Positions 10,842 through 21,910 of a stretch of 64,000 bases of DNA are shown here, piece after piece. The translations under genes were made by a program, and so were the position numbers. The DNA comes from Pagrus major (lineage: Eukaryota > Chordata > Actinopteri > Spariformes > Sparidae): assembly GCF_040436345.1 (NCBI RefSeq), contig NC_133224.1:7122741-7186740 (forward strand), read 5' to 3'. The notes below the pieces were generated by a model. The model ran no database searches, was not told the origin of the DNA, and saw only the letters and a program-made list of their open reading frames with translations. Numbering within the stretch: the stretch's first letter is position 1; each line of letters opens with the position of its first letter.

Positions 10842-11846
10842 TTAAAATACGTCATCATGGACACTTTTCTTAATTCCTCCACTGTACTTTTGTTTGTTAG
10901 ACAGACAGTGAATAAATACCATGTAACAAACAACCAACACAAGTACCACTGCTGCTGTCAGTCCCAGTCCACAGTAGAGGCCGATCATTTCCCAACTGAC
11001 CATGTTGGGTCTCTCAGGTGTGTCTGTGTTGGGTTTCTCAGGTTCTGGCCAATCCCTCGCTGCTGTAAAGAGAGCAAACAACAGAACAGCTGAAGTTGTG
11101 ACATATTTCTCGGATACTGTGAGAATGAAGTGAAGGATTGTGGATTGTGGTCGTCCTCAATACTTTTCTTCAGGTTCTTATTGATCCAAAAAAGCTGCTG
11201 AAATGAACTTGTTAATAAAGTTCTACTAACTTACCAGAGACGATGAGCCAACATTCACCAAAGTCCACACCATAGTTTGTCCTCACATCACACAGGTACC
11301 GGCCTGAGTCCTCAGTCCTGAGTCTGGACACATTAAGTCTGAGTCGTCCGTCTCTGATGACATCTTTGTCCCACTGGACTCGTCCTACAAACTGTTGATC
11401 TCGAGACTCTGGGACCACAACACCTCCACGTAGTTCAAACAGGACTGAGACTTTATGATCAGTTTTCATCTCACAGAAGGTAAAAAGGGACTTGGGAGAA
11501 GTATCAGTTGTGGTTGGGAACATCCATTCCAGTGTGATGTTGTGGTTCTCCTCTGCCTGATAGGAGGTCTGTGCCACATTCACTACAAATGTTCCTGTTG
11601 AGGAGACAGAGAGGGAAAGTGAGGAGCACTGACAACTTCAACATGGCAGCCTTTAAACTCCATCTACAAATGTTTCTGTGGACAGTTTAGTGACGTCTCA
11701 GAGCTGCAGAGGCTCATCAACATCAACTGTTTGCTCACATGTGGGCTACTTTAACTGATTCATTGAATCACGGTGTAATAAAGTGAAGCTGTAAACTAAC
11801 CACAGACACAGTTGAGGCTGATGAGCAGCAGGATCCTGCAGATCAT
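10842..11846 (-). CDS. E: V-set Ig membrane protein (B7/butyrophilin-like)
   Basis: Exons on the - strand: 11846-11801 (signal peptide, MICRILLLISLNCVC), 11594-11235 (V-set, 360 nt) and 11062-10842 (stalk, TM, tail, stop). They join in frame to 208 codons plus stop. A 5' UTR exon probably ends at 12032, where CTCTCT is followed by GTAAGT. The V domain has F-strand YLCDV and an N-glycosylation site at NITLEW, but the usual B-strand cysteine is a tryptophan. The stalk is rich in P and E (WPEPEKPNTDTPERP). The TM is uncharged, and the short tail (KQKYSGGIKKSVHDDVF) has no ITIM. F is a near copy on the other strand. It is probably a leukocyte co-signalling-type surface protein; the exact family name is uncertain. 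Confidence 0.78.
11235..11594 (-). CDS. E, V-set exon
   Basis: 360-nt phase 1-1 exon, the same length as in F and G. It differs from F's V domain by only a few residues (for example D/H in TTTDTSP and I/N in CWLIVSG). Confidence 0.82.
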
Positions 11847-12479
11847 CTTCTTCCTGTGAGAGGAGACAGAGGTGAAGAGTCATGTGATCACAGTTCAGTC
11901 CTCACATGTACCACAACAGACATCTACAGTCTAAACAGAGTCAGTCAATAACATCCCTATAGTATAATAATAATAATGTCCCTCATACAGTTGACTGATT
12001 CTTGATGACTTCAACAAACACGGTTACTTACAGAGAGGAGCTGCTGAAGTCTTTGGTCAATTAAGAAAGAAATCATGAATAGCGGGTCGAGTAAGGTCAA
12101 CTGGGTTAGGGGAGCTCTGTCTGTCTGTCAGAGATCGCTGTTACTGACTGGCTTTTATATGCCTGTGTTAACAGGCATCAGCTTTCATCCGATATGTCCA
12201 AGGCTATTTGCAGCCACACTCTTGTCACCTGATTCAGAATACTTTGTCAGTTACATTTTCTATTTTAGTCATCACAGACAGCTCCACTAACCCACTGCAC
12301 AGCTCTGTTTTAATACTGAGACAGATCAAGTGTTTCACCTTTTCTCAAGCAGAACAACTCTCACTGTCTTAAATCAGCTTTCCATCAATAATCTCCCACT
12401 TCATGGATGGTTTGTTCGGGGTTTAAAGTTCACCTCCATGTGTGTGACCCTGCTCCTACCTGGTCCTGGAGAACTTTGA

Positions 12480-12493
12480 CCAGCAGAGGGCGC
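12480..12493 (+). promoter_or_regulatory. Candidate CTCF core motif
   Basis: CCAGCAGAGGGCGC, a full match to the core consensus. It is the inverted partner of the site at 9855, about 430 nt upstream of E's likely first exon. Confidence 0.45.
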
Positions 12494-12553
12494 CCTGAGC
12501 CCGCTCAATCCCCCCCCTCCATCACAGCAGAGGAGAAGAGCAGGAGTAGGATA

Positions 12554-13050
12554 CTATCACCAGACTCCCTTGAAAATTTGCGTGATTTTAAGAGGTGGCG
12601 CATGAGGAGAAAGTTAAAGAAAACTTTGTGAAACAGCTACGACACATTTTACATCGCTGATACCTTCTTGTAAATTCAGCATTAAATACAAAACATCAAG
12701 ATTTTTATTTCTTTGAAAAAATGCGTCATTTTTGCCTCATCGCTGTCAAAGCCTGTCTGCTTCTGTGTCTGAAGAGTTTCTTACTTCTCAGCAGCTGTAC
12801 CTCAAGATTTACACCCCATGTATTAAAGAATGAAACATATTTACGGTAAACATGTCAAATTTTACAAATACAGTAAACTAACTACAATAAACTGCTTCTC
12901 GTGGTCCGTGGAGTAAGTCACCAGACTCCATTAGAAAAACACTCAATTTTGGGTCTTGTAGCGTTGAGGGGAACTGTACAAACTTGTGAAACGCTATCTA
13001 CACCATATTCTTAACTATCTGGGCCTCCTTGTTAATTCGGCTAACGTTAT
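12554..13050 (+). repeat. Paired ~130-nt repeat units upstream of E and F
   Basis: The units at about 12554-12690 and 12922-13050 align with each other (both begin CACCAGACTCC and contain a GTGAAACRGCTA-like core). They lie between the divergent starts of E and F, about 500 nt from E's first exon. The same arrangement exists about 560 nt upstream of G. Confidence 0.6.
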
Positions 13051-13837
13051 AGTGGTAAAAAAAATAATAGGTCAAATAAAATCATGTAGTTACATTTAAA
13101 CATAAAGAAAGCTTAAAATCAAACTTCTTTCCATCAGGAGAAAAGTGGAGTGTTTCCCATCATGCACTGTGTTCTGTGGAGAGGAGAGAGAAACATCTGC
13201 AGCTGTCTTTAAGATTTTATTCTGATGCTTCAAATACATATCGATATATGCGAGAGGACGCTGGGTGGGAAGCAAACAACTTCACTCTGACCATGCGCAG
13301 AAACAACACAGTCAGTAGACCTCCCTGAATGAGACAGGAATACCTCCCATCATCATCAAACTGGGTGGATGGTAAGTTTGACTTTGGTTCGTCTTCAGAA
13401 GCAACGTTCGTGCTGTGGCAAAGCCTGTTTTCTTGTAATATGTCTATAAACGTCTGGAGATATTGAAACTATCTCTCTCTAAGTAATCACGTTTGTTGGT
13501 GTCAGATGAATCAGTCAGCTGTAAGAGGGACATCTACCAGAAACATCATTTCCTCTTGAATAAATCTTGTGTGTGAGACGATTGTATTGATGGAACAAAA
13601 CAGAGTCAGTGTTGATATTTACCTCCACCTTCATCTACATGAACAACAACATGAGCTTGTTTGTGTTTATTTGCAGTTGTTTTCTCGTGACTTTATATGG
13701 AGACACTGTTTAAATGTATTTCTAATGTATCAGTGTTACATTTGAGTTTTATACATCAGCTTCAATCTTTAAAGAAATACTAAATAAACACTGACGTCAT
13801 GCTATGTGCAGCAGACTAGAGTAATTTCTGTTTTTCA

Positions 13838-13851
13838 CCACTAGATGGCGC
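13838..13851 (+). promoter_or_regulatory. Candidate CTCF core motif
   Basis: CCACTAGATGGCGC fits CCASYAGRKGGCRS at every position. It lies in the first intron region of F, about 300 nt before its start codon. This sequence type also occurs within fish repeats, so function is uncertain. Confidence 0.45.
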
Positions 13852-14133
13852 CATTGTTGCTCCCGGAGGTGTCCACATACATTTGGGTACTTTTGGGGGT
13901 GTTTTTATTATGAAGTTAAATGATTTTCTGTTTTCTTCGTTTAATTTGTTGAACCGCAGAGCTGCTGATGTGTTTTTACTGAGTCACCATCAAAGCTGTT
14001 GGACAGCAGGACAATAAAGACAAAGGAGTATTGTAAAGACTAAAGACAGGCTGTAGATGTCTGTTGTGGTACATGTGAGGACTGAACTGTGATCACATGA
14101 CTCTTCACCTCTGTCTCCTCTCACAGGGAGAAG

Positions 14134-15338
14134 ATGATCTGCAGGATCCTGTTGCTCATCAGCCTCAACTGTGTCTGTGGTTAGTTTACAGCTTCACTTT
14201 ATTACACCGTGATTCAATGAATCAGTTAAAGTAGCCACATGTGAGCAAACAGTTGATGTTGATGAGCCTCTGCAGCTCTGAGACGTCACTAAACTGTCCA
14301 CAGAAACATGTGTAGATGGAGTTTAAAGGCTGCCATGTTGAAGTTGTCAGTGTGTCTGCTCCTCACTTTCCCTCTCTGTCTCCTCAACAGGAACATTTGT
14401 AGTGAATGTGGCACAGACCTCCTATCAGGCAGAGGAGAACCACAACATCACACTGGAATGGATGTTCCCAACCACAACTCACACTTCTCCCAAGTCCCTT
14501 TTTACCTTCTGTGAGATGAAAACTGATCATAAAGTCTCAGTCCTGTTTGAACTACGTGGAGGTGTTGTGGTCCCAGAGTCTCGAGATCAACAGTTTGTAG
14601 GACGAGTCCAGTGGGACAAAGACGTCATCAGAGACGGACGACTCAGACTTAATGTGTCCAGACTCAGGACCGAGGACTCAGGCCGGTACCTGTGTGATGT
14701 GAGGACAAACTATGGTGTGGACTTTGGTGAATGTTGGCTCAATGTCTCTGGTGAGTTAGTAGAACTTTATTAACAAGTTCATTTCAGCAGCTTTTTTGGA
14801 TCAATAAGAACCTGAAGAAAAGTATTGAGGACGACCACAATCCACAATCCTTCACTTCATTCTCACAGTATCCGAGAAATATGTCACAACTTCAGCTGTT
14901 CTGTTGTTTGGTCTCTTTACAGCAGCGAGGGATTGGCCAGAACCTGAGAGACCCAACACAGACACACCTGAGAGACCCAACAGGGTCAGTTGGGGAATGA
15001 TCGGCCTCTACTGTGGACTGGGACTGACAGCAGCAGTGGTCGTTATGTGGTTCGTTCGTCGCCTTTTATGTGGTCACTGTGTGTCTGCTGAGTCCAGTGA
15101 AGGACCACAGGTAATAGCTTTATCAACACTGTAAATGTGACCGTTAAAACACATCCTGCCTTCATGTTGTTCAGTACGTGTCCATGATATAAGAGTCAGA
15201 GGAGATAAACAATAATGGAGTTGATGGAGGAAACGTTGTTCTTTACCTTTATGTTGTCCTTTATTTTGACAGGACGTCTCATCAAACTCTGTCACTTATT
15301 ACACAGATCTGAAATCTGCTCTATGTTCACTTTACTAA
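14134..15338 (+). CDS. F: V-set Ig membrane protein with tyrosine-based tail
   Basis: Exons: 14134-14179 (signal peptide MICRILLLISLNCVC), 14391-14750 (V-set), 14923-15110 (stalk, TM, first tail part) and 15273-15338 (tail end, TAA). They join to 219 codons plus stop. A non-coding first exon may end at 13371 (GATG then GTAAGT), with its acceptor just before 14127. The V domain has NITLEW (N-glycosylation; tryptophan in place of the B-strand cysteine), FCEMK, YLCDV and ECWL. After the TM (GLYCGLGLTAAVVVMWF) comes a basic patch (VRRLL), and the last exon has NSVTYYTDLKS, a TxYxxL switch-like motif. E lacks this exon. The likely role is an inhibitory or co-signalling leukocyte surface protein. 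Confidence 0.8.
14391..14750 (+). CDS. F, V-set exon
   Basis: The acceptor is CCTCAACAG and the donor GTGAGT. 360 nt, phase 1-1. It keeps DSGRYLCDVR, the D-x-G-x-Y-x-C signature of a V-set F strand. Confidence 0.83.
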
Positions 15339-15436
15339 AATAATGCTGAGAAACTCGACCTCGTACACCATGTGTATGTTACAACTGTATATATGTATTT
15401 ATACTTTTCATTTCTCTACATGATGTATTTATCCAT

Positions 15437-15442
15437 AATAAA
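15437..15442 (+). terminator. Poly(A) signal of F
   Basis: AATAAA about 100 nt after the stop codon. A second AATAAA at 15641-15646 could give a longer transcript. Confidence 0.6.
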
Positions 15443-15649
15443 ATATGACATTATGATTCATGTCATCTCTCCTGTACTGGACCCCTGCAGGATGTCATGA
15501 AGCTTCAGCTGAACTGATCTGCCTGTTCTCATGTGTTGTATGATGTTACAGGACACACAGGAAGTGATGTCTTTATTTATTTTATCTTCATCTTCATCTT
15601 CTGATGAACATTGTTACAATGCACTGCCTTAAGTGCCTTAAATAAACAA

Positions 15650-17510
15650 CTGTGGTTTCACTCTGAGCCTGCGCTGGAAACTTTACACCACAACAAACTC
15701 AGGTAGTCAGACCAGTGCGGGTGCGAAGTCCCTACTAATAAGATTTGTGGAACAGTTCCAAGCTGGCTGTTTCCCTCATTGGTGTAATAAGATAAGCTGA
15801 AGACTTGTGGATGAGGATGGGGAGGTGTGCAACAGAAAGGTGTCGCCAAAAGGAAATGACCTAGACCGGCAGCTGAGAATGTTTGTATAGTCAGTACTTG
15901 AAATAATTTCTCTCTTCTTGATGGTTATTCCATACAAATTGTCAGGGGCGACGACTTAGACATGTTACAAACCCAACATTAAGGTGTGTCTCCACTGTCG
16001 GCTCAGATAAACTCCCTCTCTGACAGAGAACACACTTGTATCGCAGATCACTGTTTTCTGTCCTCTCAACAGTTTCGTCCGCAAATGACCAAAGACTCAC
16101 GAGTTCATCTGTGTGAGTAATCTGTTTATTGAAGTCGTATTAATCAGTCAGCTGTATGAGTGACATTCTACCAGAAATTACAGAAATAACGATGTCTATG
16201 CTGTGCAAGTATTTCATATACAGGAATTATTATGTATGACAGCATGATTGATAGATAGATACAAAAAAAACAACTATAAACCAAAGACCACACTCTACAT
16301 ACAGTATATGAAATCTAAATTAAAGTGAACATATTCACTGATGCTAAGCTTACAAAAGAGCACATGTGAAACAAAAGTACGGAGGATAAAACAATCAAAG
16401 ATCATTCATTCATTCACCTTCAATCATCACAATGAAGCACTGTTACTCTGGGAGGTAGCACGGAAGAATATTAGTGTAACATTGAGATTAAATTTATACA
16501 TAATACATCCATGATTTGAACTTGGTGTCCAGGCAGAGATTCATGAGGATAGTTAAACATCAGTTATATTGTCTCTCTGTCTACAATCTCAAGGTGTTGA
16601 TAATGTTACAAATGGTGCTGACATTATAACACAGAAGTGAGTAATGCAGCAATTAGTATTGTTCTTATTTAAAGTCGTTAACAGAGATGAGGTATGCTGT
16701 ACGGTCAGTGACGAGGACTTGTTTGACACTCAGACCAAAATGACTTGAGTCACATGTCTGGCAAGAGTTAAGGGAGGTAATGCCTCTCACTGAAATGACA
16801 AAAACTGAGTTTGACTGAGGTACTGGAGGCCTGGTCACATCAGAATTCTTTACAAAACAAATTAGGAAATTCAAATGAAATCACTCTGATTCATTTACAA
16901 GTAAATCATTTCAAAATACTCACAATAGGCTCAACTTTGGTGACTTCTGACACACCAGTTTTCACCTTTGATCAACAGTAAAACTGTTTTGACGGTGCTG
17001 CCGACTTTTGATGAAACAGACGGCCAGAAAGTCTAACGTAGAGGTAGTTATTGTACCTTTGTAGCTGTGTTGCACATCTGTTTTACCCTACTCTATCAAA
17101 GTATAAATGGCTAAGGTATTCCTAATAAACAGATTACACATAATAGCAACAGCAGCTTGAGAAGAAGAGGTAAACGGACTCTATTACATTAATATCAACT
17201 TGGTGAGGTAGCAAGGCCAAATACTTTGTTTGCATAGGATGTCACGTCATTCCGTAGCTAATGGCGCAAACTGCAGATGGAAGGCAGGAAGTGATTTATG
17301 ATTCATAATGAGACATGTAGTGATACACAAGGTTCCTCTTTAAATACTTAATAGGCCATATTAACACATCTGACCCTGACATCAGGTTTAGGGTGCAAGG
17401 CTTGAATGCTGGAATAATGTAATGCTGCTGTTTTCTAGGTTGAAAGTTGTATACACGTAGGTAATGACAAAATGTTACCATTTCACCGCTTTGCAATTGA
17501 TAAGGTGACG
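15650..17510. other. Intergenic, no gene recognised
   Basis: Only short open frames with no family resemblance were seen. Nothing here shows paired splice sites around an Ig-like or other known domain. Confidence 0.5.
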
Positions 17511-17514
17511 GGGA

Positions 17515-17727
17515 GTGAAAATCTAGAGGGACATCGGGCCATATTTCAATGTAAAACAGCATATTTGATAAACATTAGCTTTCATTAGAAAACAGATCAT
17601 GTTGGCAATTAAAACCACTTCCTAGCTAATGTGACTAGGAAGTGGTTGAATGCTAACGTTAGCTAATGGGCTATCATATATGTTGTTTTATTTTGAAATA
17701 TGGCCTGATGTCCCTCTAGATTTTCAC
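17515..17727. repeat. Foldback element with nested hairpin
   Basis: Arms 17515-17564 and about 17679-17727 are inverted copies (GTGAAAATCTAGAGGGACAT against its complement). Inside is a shorter inverted repeat, CCACTTCCTAG at 17615-17625 against 17635-17645. A further direct copy of the right half lies at about 17989-18100. Confidence 0.7.
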
Positions 17728-17988
17728 TAATCATCATCTTTTCTGTTGCTGATCAATTCAGGAAGTGCTGAAATAATAACGATTCGTCAGATCTCCTGTG
17801 TTTATACGACAACATTACCTAACGTAAGCATTCAACTACTTCATAGATTACATTATTGTTTGATTAAAACCAGTGTGGTTCACTTTCAGGCTTAAATAAA
17901 TCTGTCCGAGATGTGTGCGTTGATGTTTTAGAATTAATTCACGACTTTCCTGTCATATCGTGAAACACTATCAGACAGCAATGTTAAC

Positions 17989-18100
17989 TAGGAAGTGGTT
18001 GAATTGCTAACATTAGCTGTTGTCTAACGGAAGCTAACGGTTAAAAAATATGTTGTTTTATCTTGAAATATTGCCTGATGTCTCTCTGGATTTTTACCAT
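17989..18100 (+). repeat. Third copy of the foldback right half
   Basis: Begins TAGGAAGTGGTTGAAT and continues through GCCTGATGTCTCTCTGGATT, parallel to 17636-17722 with scattered differences. Confidence 0.6.
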
Positions 18101-18759
18101 ACATTGTCTTCAATGTCTCAAAACTGTTTCCTTACTTTGTAATGTTAAAGTTATTGTTTTTTTTTTCTTTCATTTGTGGAGTTTGGGCCACTGTAAATGA
18201 ACAATAAGAACACATAAGAACAGTAGCTTTCCTATATCCTATCCATTCTGCTTTTCACTTCCGCTCCACATCTGAAATTCACGTCATTGGAATCACGTGA
18301 CTGTAAATAACAAACATAGACCAACTATTGTGGTCTCATTTCTTCAAGTAGATTGACTGAGGTATAACACTAGCTTCATAATGACAAATCGAGTTCACTC
18401 TTCTGTGCATGAGGTATTTAAAGAATAAAAATTAGGGATGCATGATAAATTATTGGCCTGAATTTATCAACTATTAATTGTGTCTGTGAAAATATAGCCA
18501 ATAATACGAAAAGTTGTTTTGTGATCTGCAAATTAACAGAGAAGAAGAAGGAAGATGAGGAGAAGAAGCAGAGGAAGAAGAGGAACGCTCTTTTCACGCT
18601 CAAACGGCTGCTAACAGGTTGTTAACTTCTTTCTAAAATAGAAAAATGTGAAATTATGGGTTGTTTTATCAGTATAAACAATCCATATCATGCATCCCCA
18701 AACAAAAAATAAATCACATTACTTCCCAGGTGTTCTCCTCGTTACAGTACGTATAAAAA

Positions 18760-18899
18760 TCACATTATAACGTGTTTGAAAATCAAGTAAAGTGCAAGTG
18801 CTGCTTTTACTGCTGTAAACAAACCAAAACCTGTATAGAGTCCGATCCTTCCCCGGCTCACTGGGTTTGATGTCTCATTTACTGGTTGATTGCTGGCAG
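18760..18899 (-). CDS. G, stalk/TM exon with lysine
   Basis: It starts AASNQPVNETSNPVSRGRIG, parallel to AARDWPEPE...SWGMIG of F, and then has a span with one lysine near its middle. TGA at 18760-18762. Confidence 0.78.
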
Positions 18900-21800
18900 C
18901 TGTGAAGAGATTTAACAAATATTAGCCACTGTCTACAGATTTATGTTAACAGAAAATGAAGAATTATAATTATACACGTTTTTAGATTTAAATTATGATT
19001 GCATTAATATGTGAGCATGACCTTAATGTTGTGGCTGGTAAAGATGGGGCTAATTCTAATTACTTTATATACTTGAGTATAGAGTAGCTTAATCAAGAAT
19101 AATATATCATAATTTGGTAATTGATTATAGAGAGCTGAAGCCACTCTCCTTCTGGTGGACCCCATGGGACCTTATTTCATGAAAACTTTGTATGTTAGTG
19201 AATAAAGAGAGACAAATAATTTATTGATTCTGTTTGAATTGTGTCATGAAACACACACACGATGTTTAAAAGATATTTTCTAAGACAATAAAATCTCAGT
19301 TTGTCATCAAACTAATGAAATATCAGACTGTGAAAATACGTCATTGCAAAGACGACACAGCCAACAGTGTCGTTAGTGACGTTGTCTCCTAACTTAAACT
19401 TTGTAGGGCTGCTCCTGTATATTAGCAGCTCGCAGAACTGAACCAGAACCAACTCTCCTTTCACATAACTGCAGTTGTCAATATGAGCAGATTTATTGTG
19501 ATTTTTCATCTTTTTACGACCTTGTGGTGTTGGTGACGTGCGTTGAGTGAGACGATGTAGTTCACTGAGCGCTTTAACATAAAACTACATGAGATTTTAC
19601 TTTAATTACAACAAACTGAGACTTTATTGACTTAAAAAAAAGTAGCACTCCACAAACTGGCAGCTACCAAGACTGTTGATGCTGATGACACACAGACACC
19701 ACGTGATACCAATAGCGTTACTATTGGCTGACAAACCATGTTAGAAACCAACCATTTTTTCTTTTTCTTTTTTACCATTTGAAACAAGTCTCCAACTACT
19801 TCAGTTGTTTAGGAGAATGCTGCAACATTGTTTTTGCTGTGAAGCTCCAGAAATGTTTTGTGGAAACTTGACCTGACTTTCCATCAGCATGGAGGGAGGA
19901 GATAACTTTAGCTTTTAGTAATCAGACACCCATGATGCAGGTGTTAAATTAAATCAACACATTTACACTGTGGGTAATGCCGGGATCAGACTACATGGTA
20001 TTTATGTCGTTCACAATGGTCACCATGTCAGATTAAGCAATAAAGTGGTATAAATTCTTGCCATATCTTGGTTGGAAGACTGGCAACGTGAGTTCATAGG
20101 TCATCGTTGAGGCGGGACAGGACGGTCTTGTGCTCAGACACAAACAAGAAAAAGAAAAAACATTGTGGACCCGTTCCTGGGTCTCACGAAGAGTGAACAG
20201 TGTGGCTTGTCTGTCCTTCAGAGAGAACTTGAGGTAAGTTAATGAACGTGTACATGTCAAAATCATTACATTACTGACAGCAGGGATGCTGCTGTCCCGA
20301 CGTTCATAATCAGGCCCACGACCAGATCATGTTAAAATCTGCCTGAATTCGGGTCGTCTGATCCCGGCATAAGGGGAACAACAGTGGGGCTTTACTAATT
20401 TGTGTAACTAATAATGCAGTGGCCCTGGTATAACTGGGTTAATATCAATGTACATGATTGTGAAAACAACATACAACTTGTCAGTGATGTCATCTTACCT
20501 GTAACATTGAGGTTACATGCCTTGTGGTCAGAATCTTTATTGATGGCAACAATACACTGATAGGTGCCTGTGTCATTGAGCCTCAGATCCGTAAGTAGAT
20601 ATTCAATCCGTCCTTTCTTGGCGAGCTCTGGATCACACCACGCTCGACCTCTGTAGTGTTCATCTTGATATGGTTCGACGTCAGGTGGGCTGTTGTAGAG
20701 GAAAACTGTCCTTTGTTGGTTCACGCTCCAAATACGTATATGCAGTGAGGCAGAAGACATGTCAGTATTGACAGGGAAGAGCCATGTCAGCGTGATGTTA
20801 CTGTGTTCCACTACCTCCCAGTCCTCCCTGGTCACATTCACAGTGAATGGCCTCTTACCTGCAGGGGTGAAAGGACAAAACACAAACACTGAGTGAAGGA
20901 ACTTACACAAGAATTAAAGCTGCGCGTTATCAGTACGTTGATTAGCAGTTACTTTAGCAACAAGTAAAGCTATCTGTCCCAAGCTGCTTCCGAGACATGA
21001 CCCGGTTTCACCTGAATCACTGGATGGAGTTATAGGGCCGCAAAGCGCAGCGCACTAGTGCGTTTAGGGCGTGTACATGTCCATTTTGCTTGTTAAATGG
21101 TGGAAAATCTGGGCGCAAAGAGGTGGTACTTAGACTCTGAATTTGTCATGGGTGTGTTTTGGGCGAAAAATAAATCAAACCAATCCAAGTAACGTCTCCC
21201 TGTAAGAGCCAGGTGTGCCAGGACTCGTCTTCAGTGAGGGACATGTGTGTGATCCTCGGCTGCTGGACCCTCTGCCCCGCTGTTTCACAACAACTCTGTT
21301 TGACTGCATATGAAGAAATAAACTGATGTTAAACTGAGGAGGAGGAGAAGCTGCTGCGTCCCTCTGTGTGGGCGCAGATCTAAGTCGGTGGATCAGGCGG
21401 GACGGATGATAAAAAGTATCATCCTGATCAATAACGGTGGGGTGACGGGAGAAATACGTCCTTAATGAGGAAAATATTAATGACATCACTTGCAGCGATC
21501 CTCCAGCAGCAGAAACAATATGTGTATTTGTACATTAATGTGAGGAACAGATAATAAACTTCATTGATTATTTAAAACTCCTTACGCGTTTCTTTCTGAG
21601 AGTTTATAACTACAGCTTTTAGTTTTGTTGATTAAATGAGCCACAATGTGTTACAGTGACATGACTGTGTTCAATGAAATGCTTAAAATAACTGAGAGCA
21701 GCCTCTCAAATCATAAAATCAGAGTGTATGAATGGTGTGAAGCTGCCTGTGTAGGCACATCTAACGTGTCCTCAAATAGCAGAAAACAGACTGTGCTTTG

Positions 21801-21910
21801 ACTTTGACCAGTAGCAACAGTAAATAATCAGATACGATGAACGGCTACTCACCCACTGCGAGAGAGAAGAGGGTCACAGTTATCAAGAGCGGAGCCGTCC
21901 CGACTGGCAT
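18760..21910 (-). CDS. G: V-set Ig membrane protein with a lysine in the TM and a very short tail
   Basis: Exons on the - strand: 21910-21853 (signal peptide MPVGTAPLLITVTLFSLAV), 20858-20499 (V-set, 360 nt) and 18899-18760 (stalk, TM, stop). They join in frame to 185 codons plus stop. A 5' UTR segment reaches an acceptor at about 21927, and a non-coding first exon likely ends at 23013. The V domain parallels E and F (NITLTWLFP, tryptophan for the B-strand cysteine; LNDTGTYQC F strand; extra cysteines in AWCDP and KACNL). The TM, GLYTGFGLFTAVKAALALYL, carries a lysine, followed by only KHVIM. The form resembles activating receptors that pair with an acidic ITAM adaptor (DAP12, FcR gamma); this is inference. 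Confidence 0.78.
19285..19345 (-). repeat. Relic of the E 3' region inside G's intron
   Basis: AAATCTCAGTTTGTCATCAA and the following text match 10802-10856, the last codons and 3' side of E. It suggests an E-like terminal exon once followed G's V exon. The open frame around it (19312-19509, - strand) is not recognisable. Confidence 0.5.
20499..20858 (-). CDS. G, V-set exon
   Basis: The acceptor reads CCCCTGCAG and the donor GTAAGA on the - strand. 360 nt as in E and F but clearly diverged in sequence. It retains N-glycosylation sites at NVTRE, SNITL, LNDTG and LNVTG. Confidence 0.82.
21036..21640. repeat. Probable interspersed repeat in G's first coding intron
   Basis: GC-richer block (GGGCCGCAAAGCGCAGCGCA, TTTAGGGCGTGT) unlike the AT-rich flank, with an open - strand frame of 104 codons (21175-21489) that I cannot assign. 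It looks like a DNA-transposon-derived fish repeat; the limits are approximate. Confidence 0.35.

Larger units (their letters stand above)
9230..13250. repeat. Large inverted repeat (arms about 9230-10090 and 12270-13250)
   Basis: Text at 9880-10085 (for example AGTGGGAGATTATTGATGG) reads as the complement of 12285-12500. 9320-9420 pairs with 13030-13120 and 9230-9300 with 13185-13250. Gene E lies between the arms. The arms differ by many substitutions and small indels. Confidence 0.75.

Noticed and set aside
21175-21489. 104-codon - strand frame in G's intron
   Set aside because: It lies in a repeat-like GC-rich block, has no recognised domain and no supporting splice sites.
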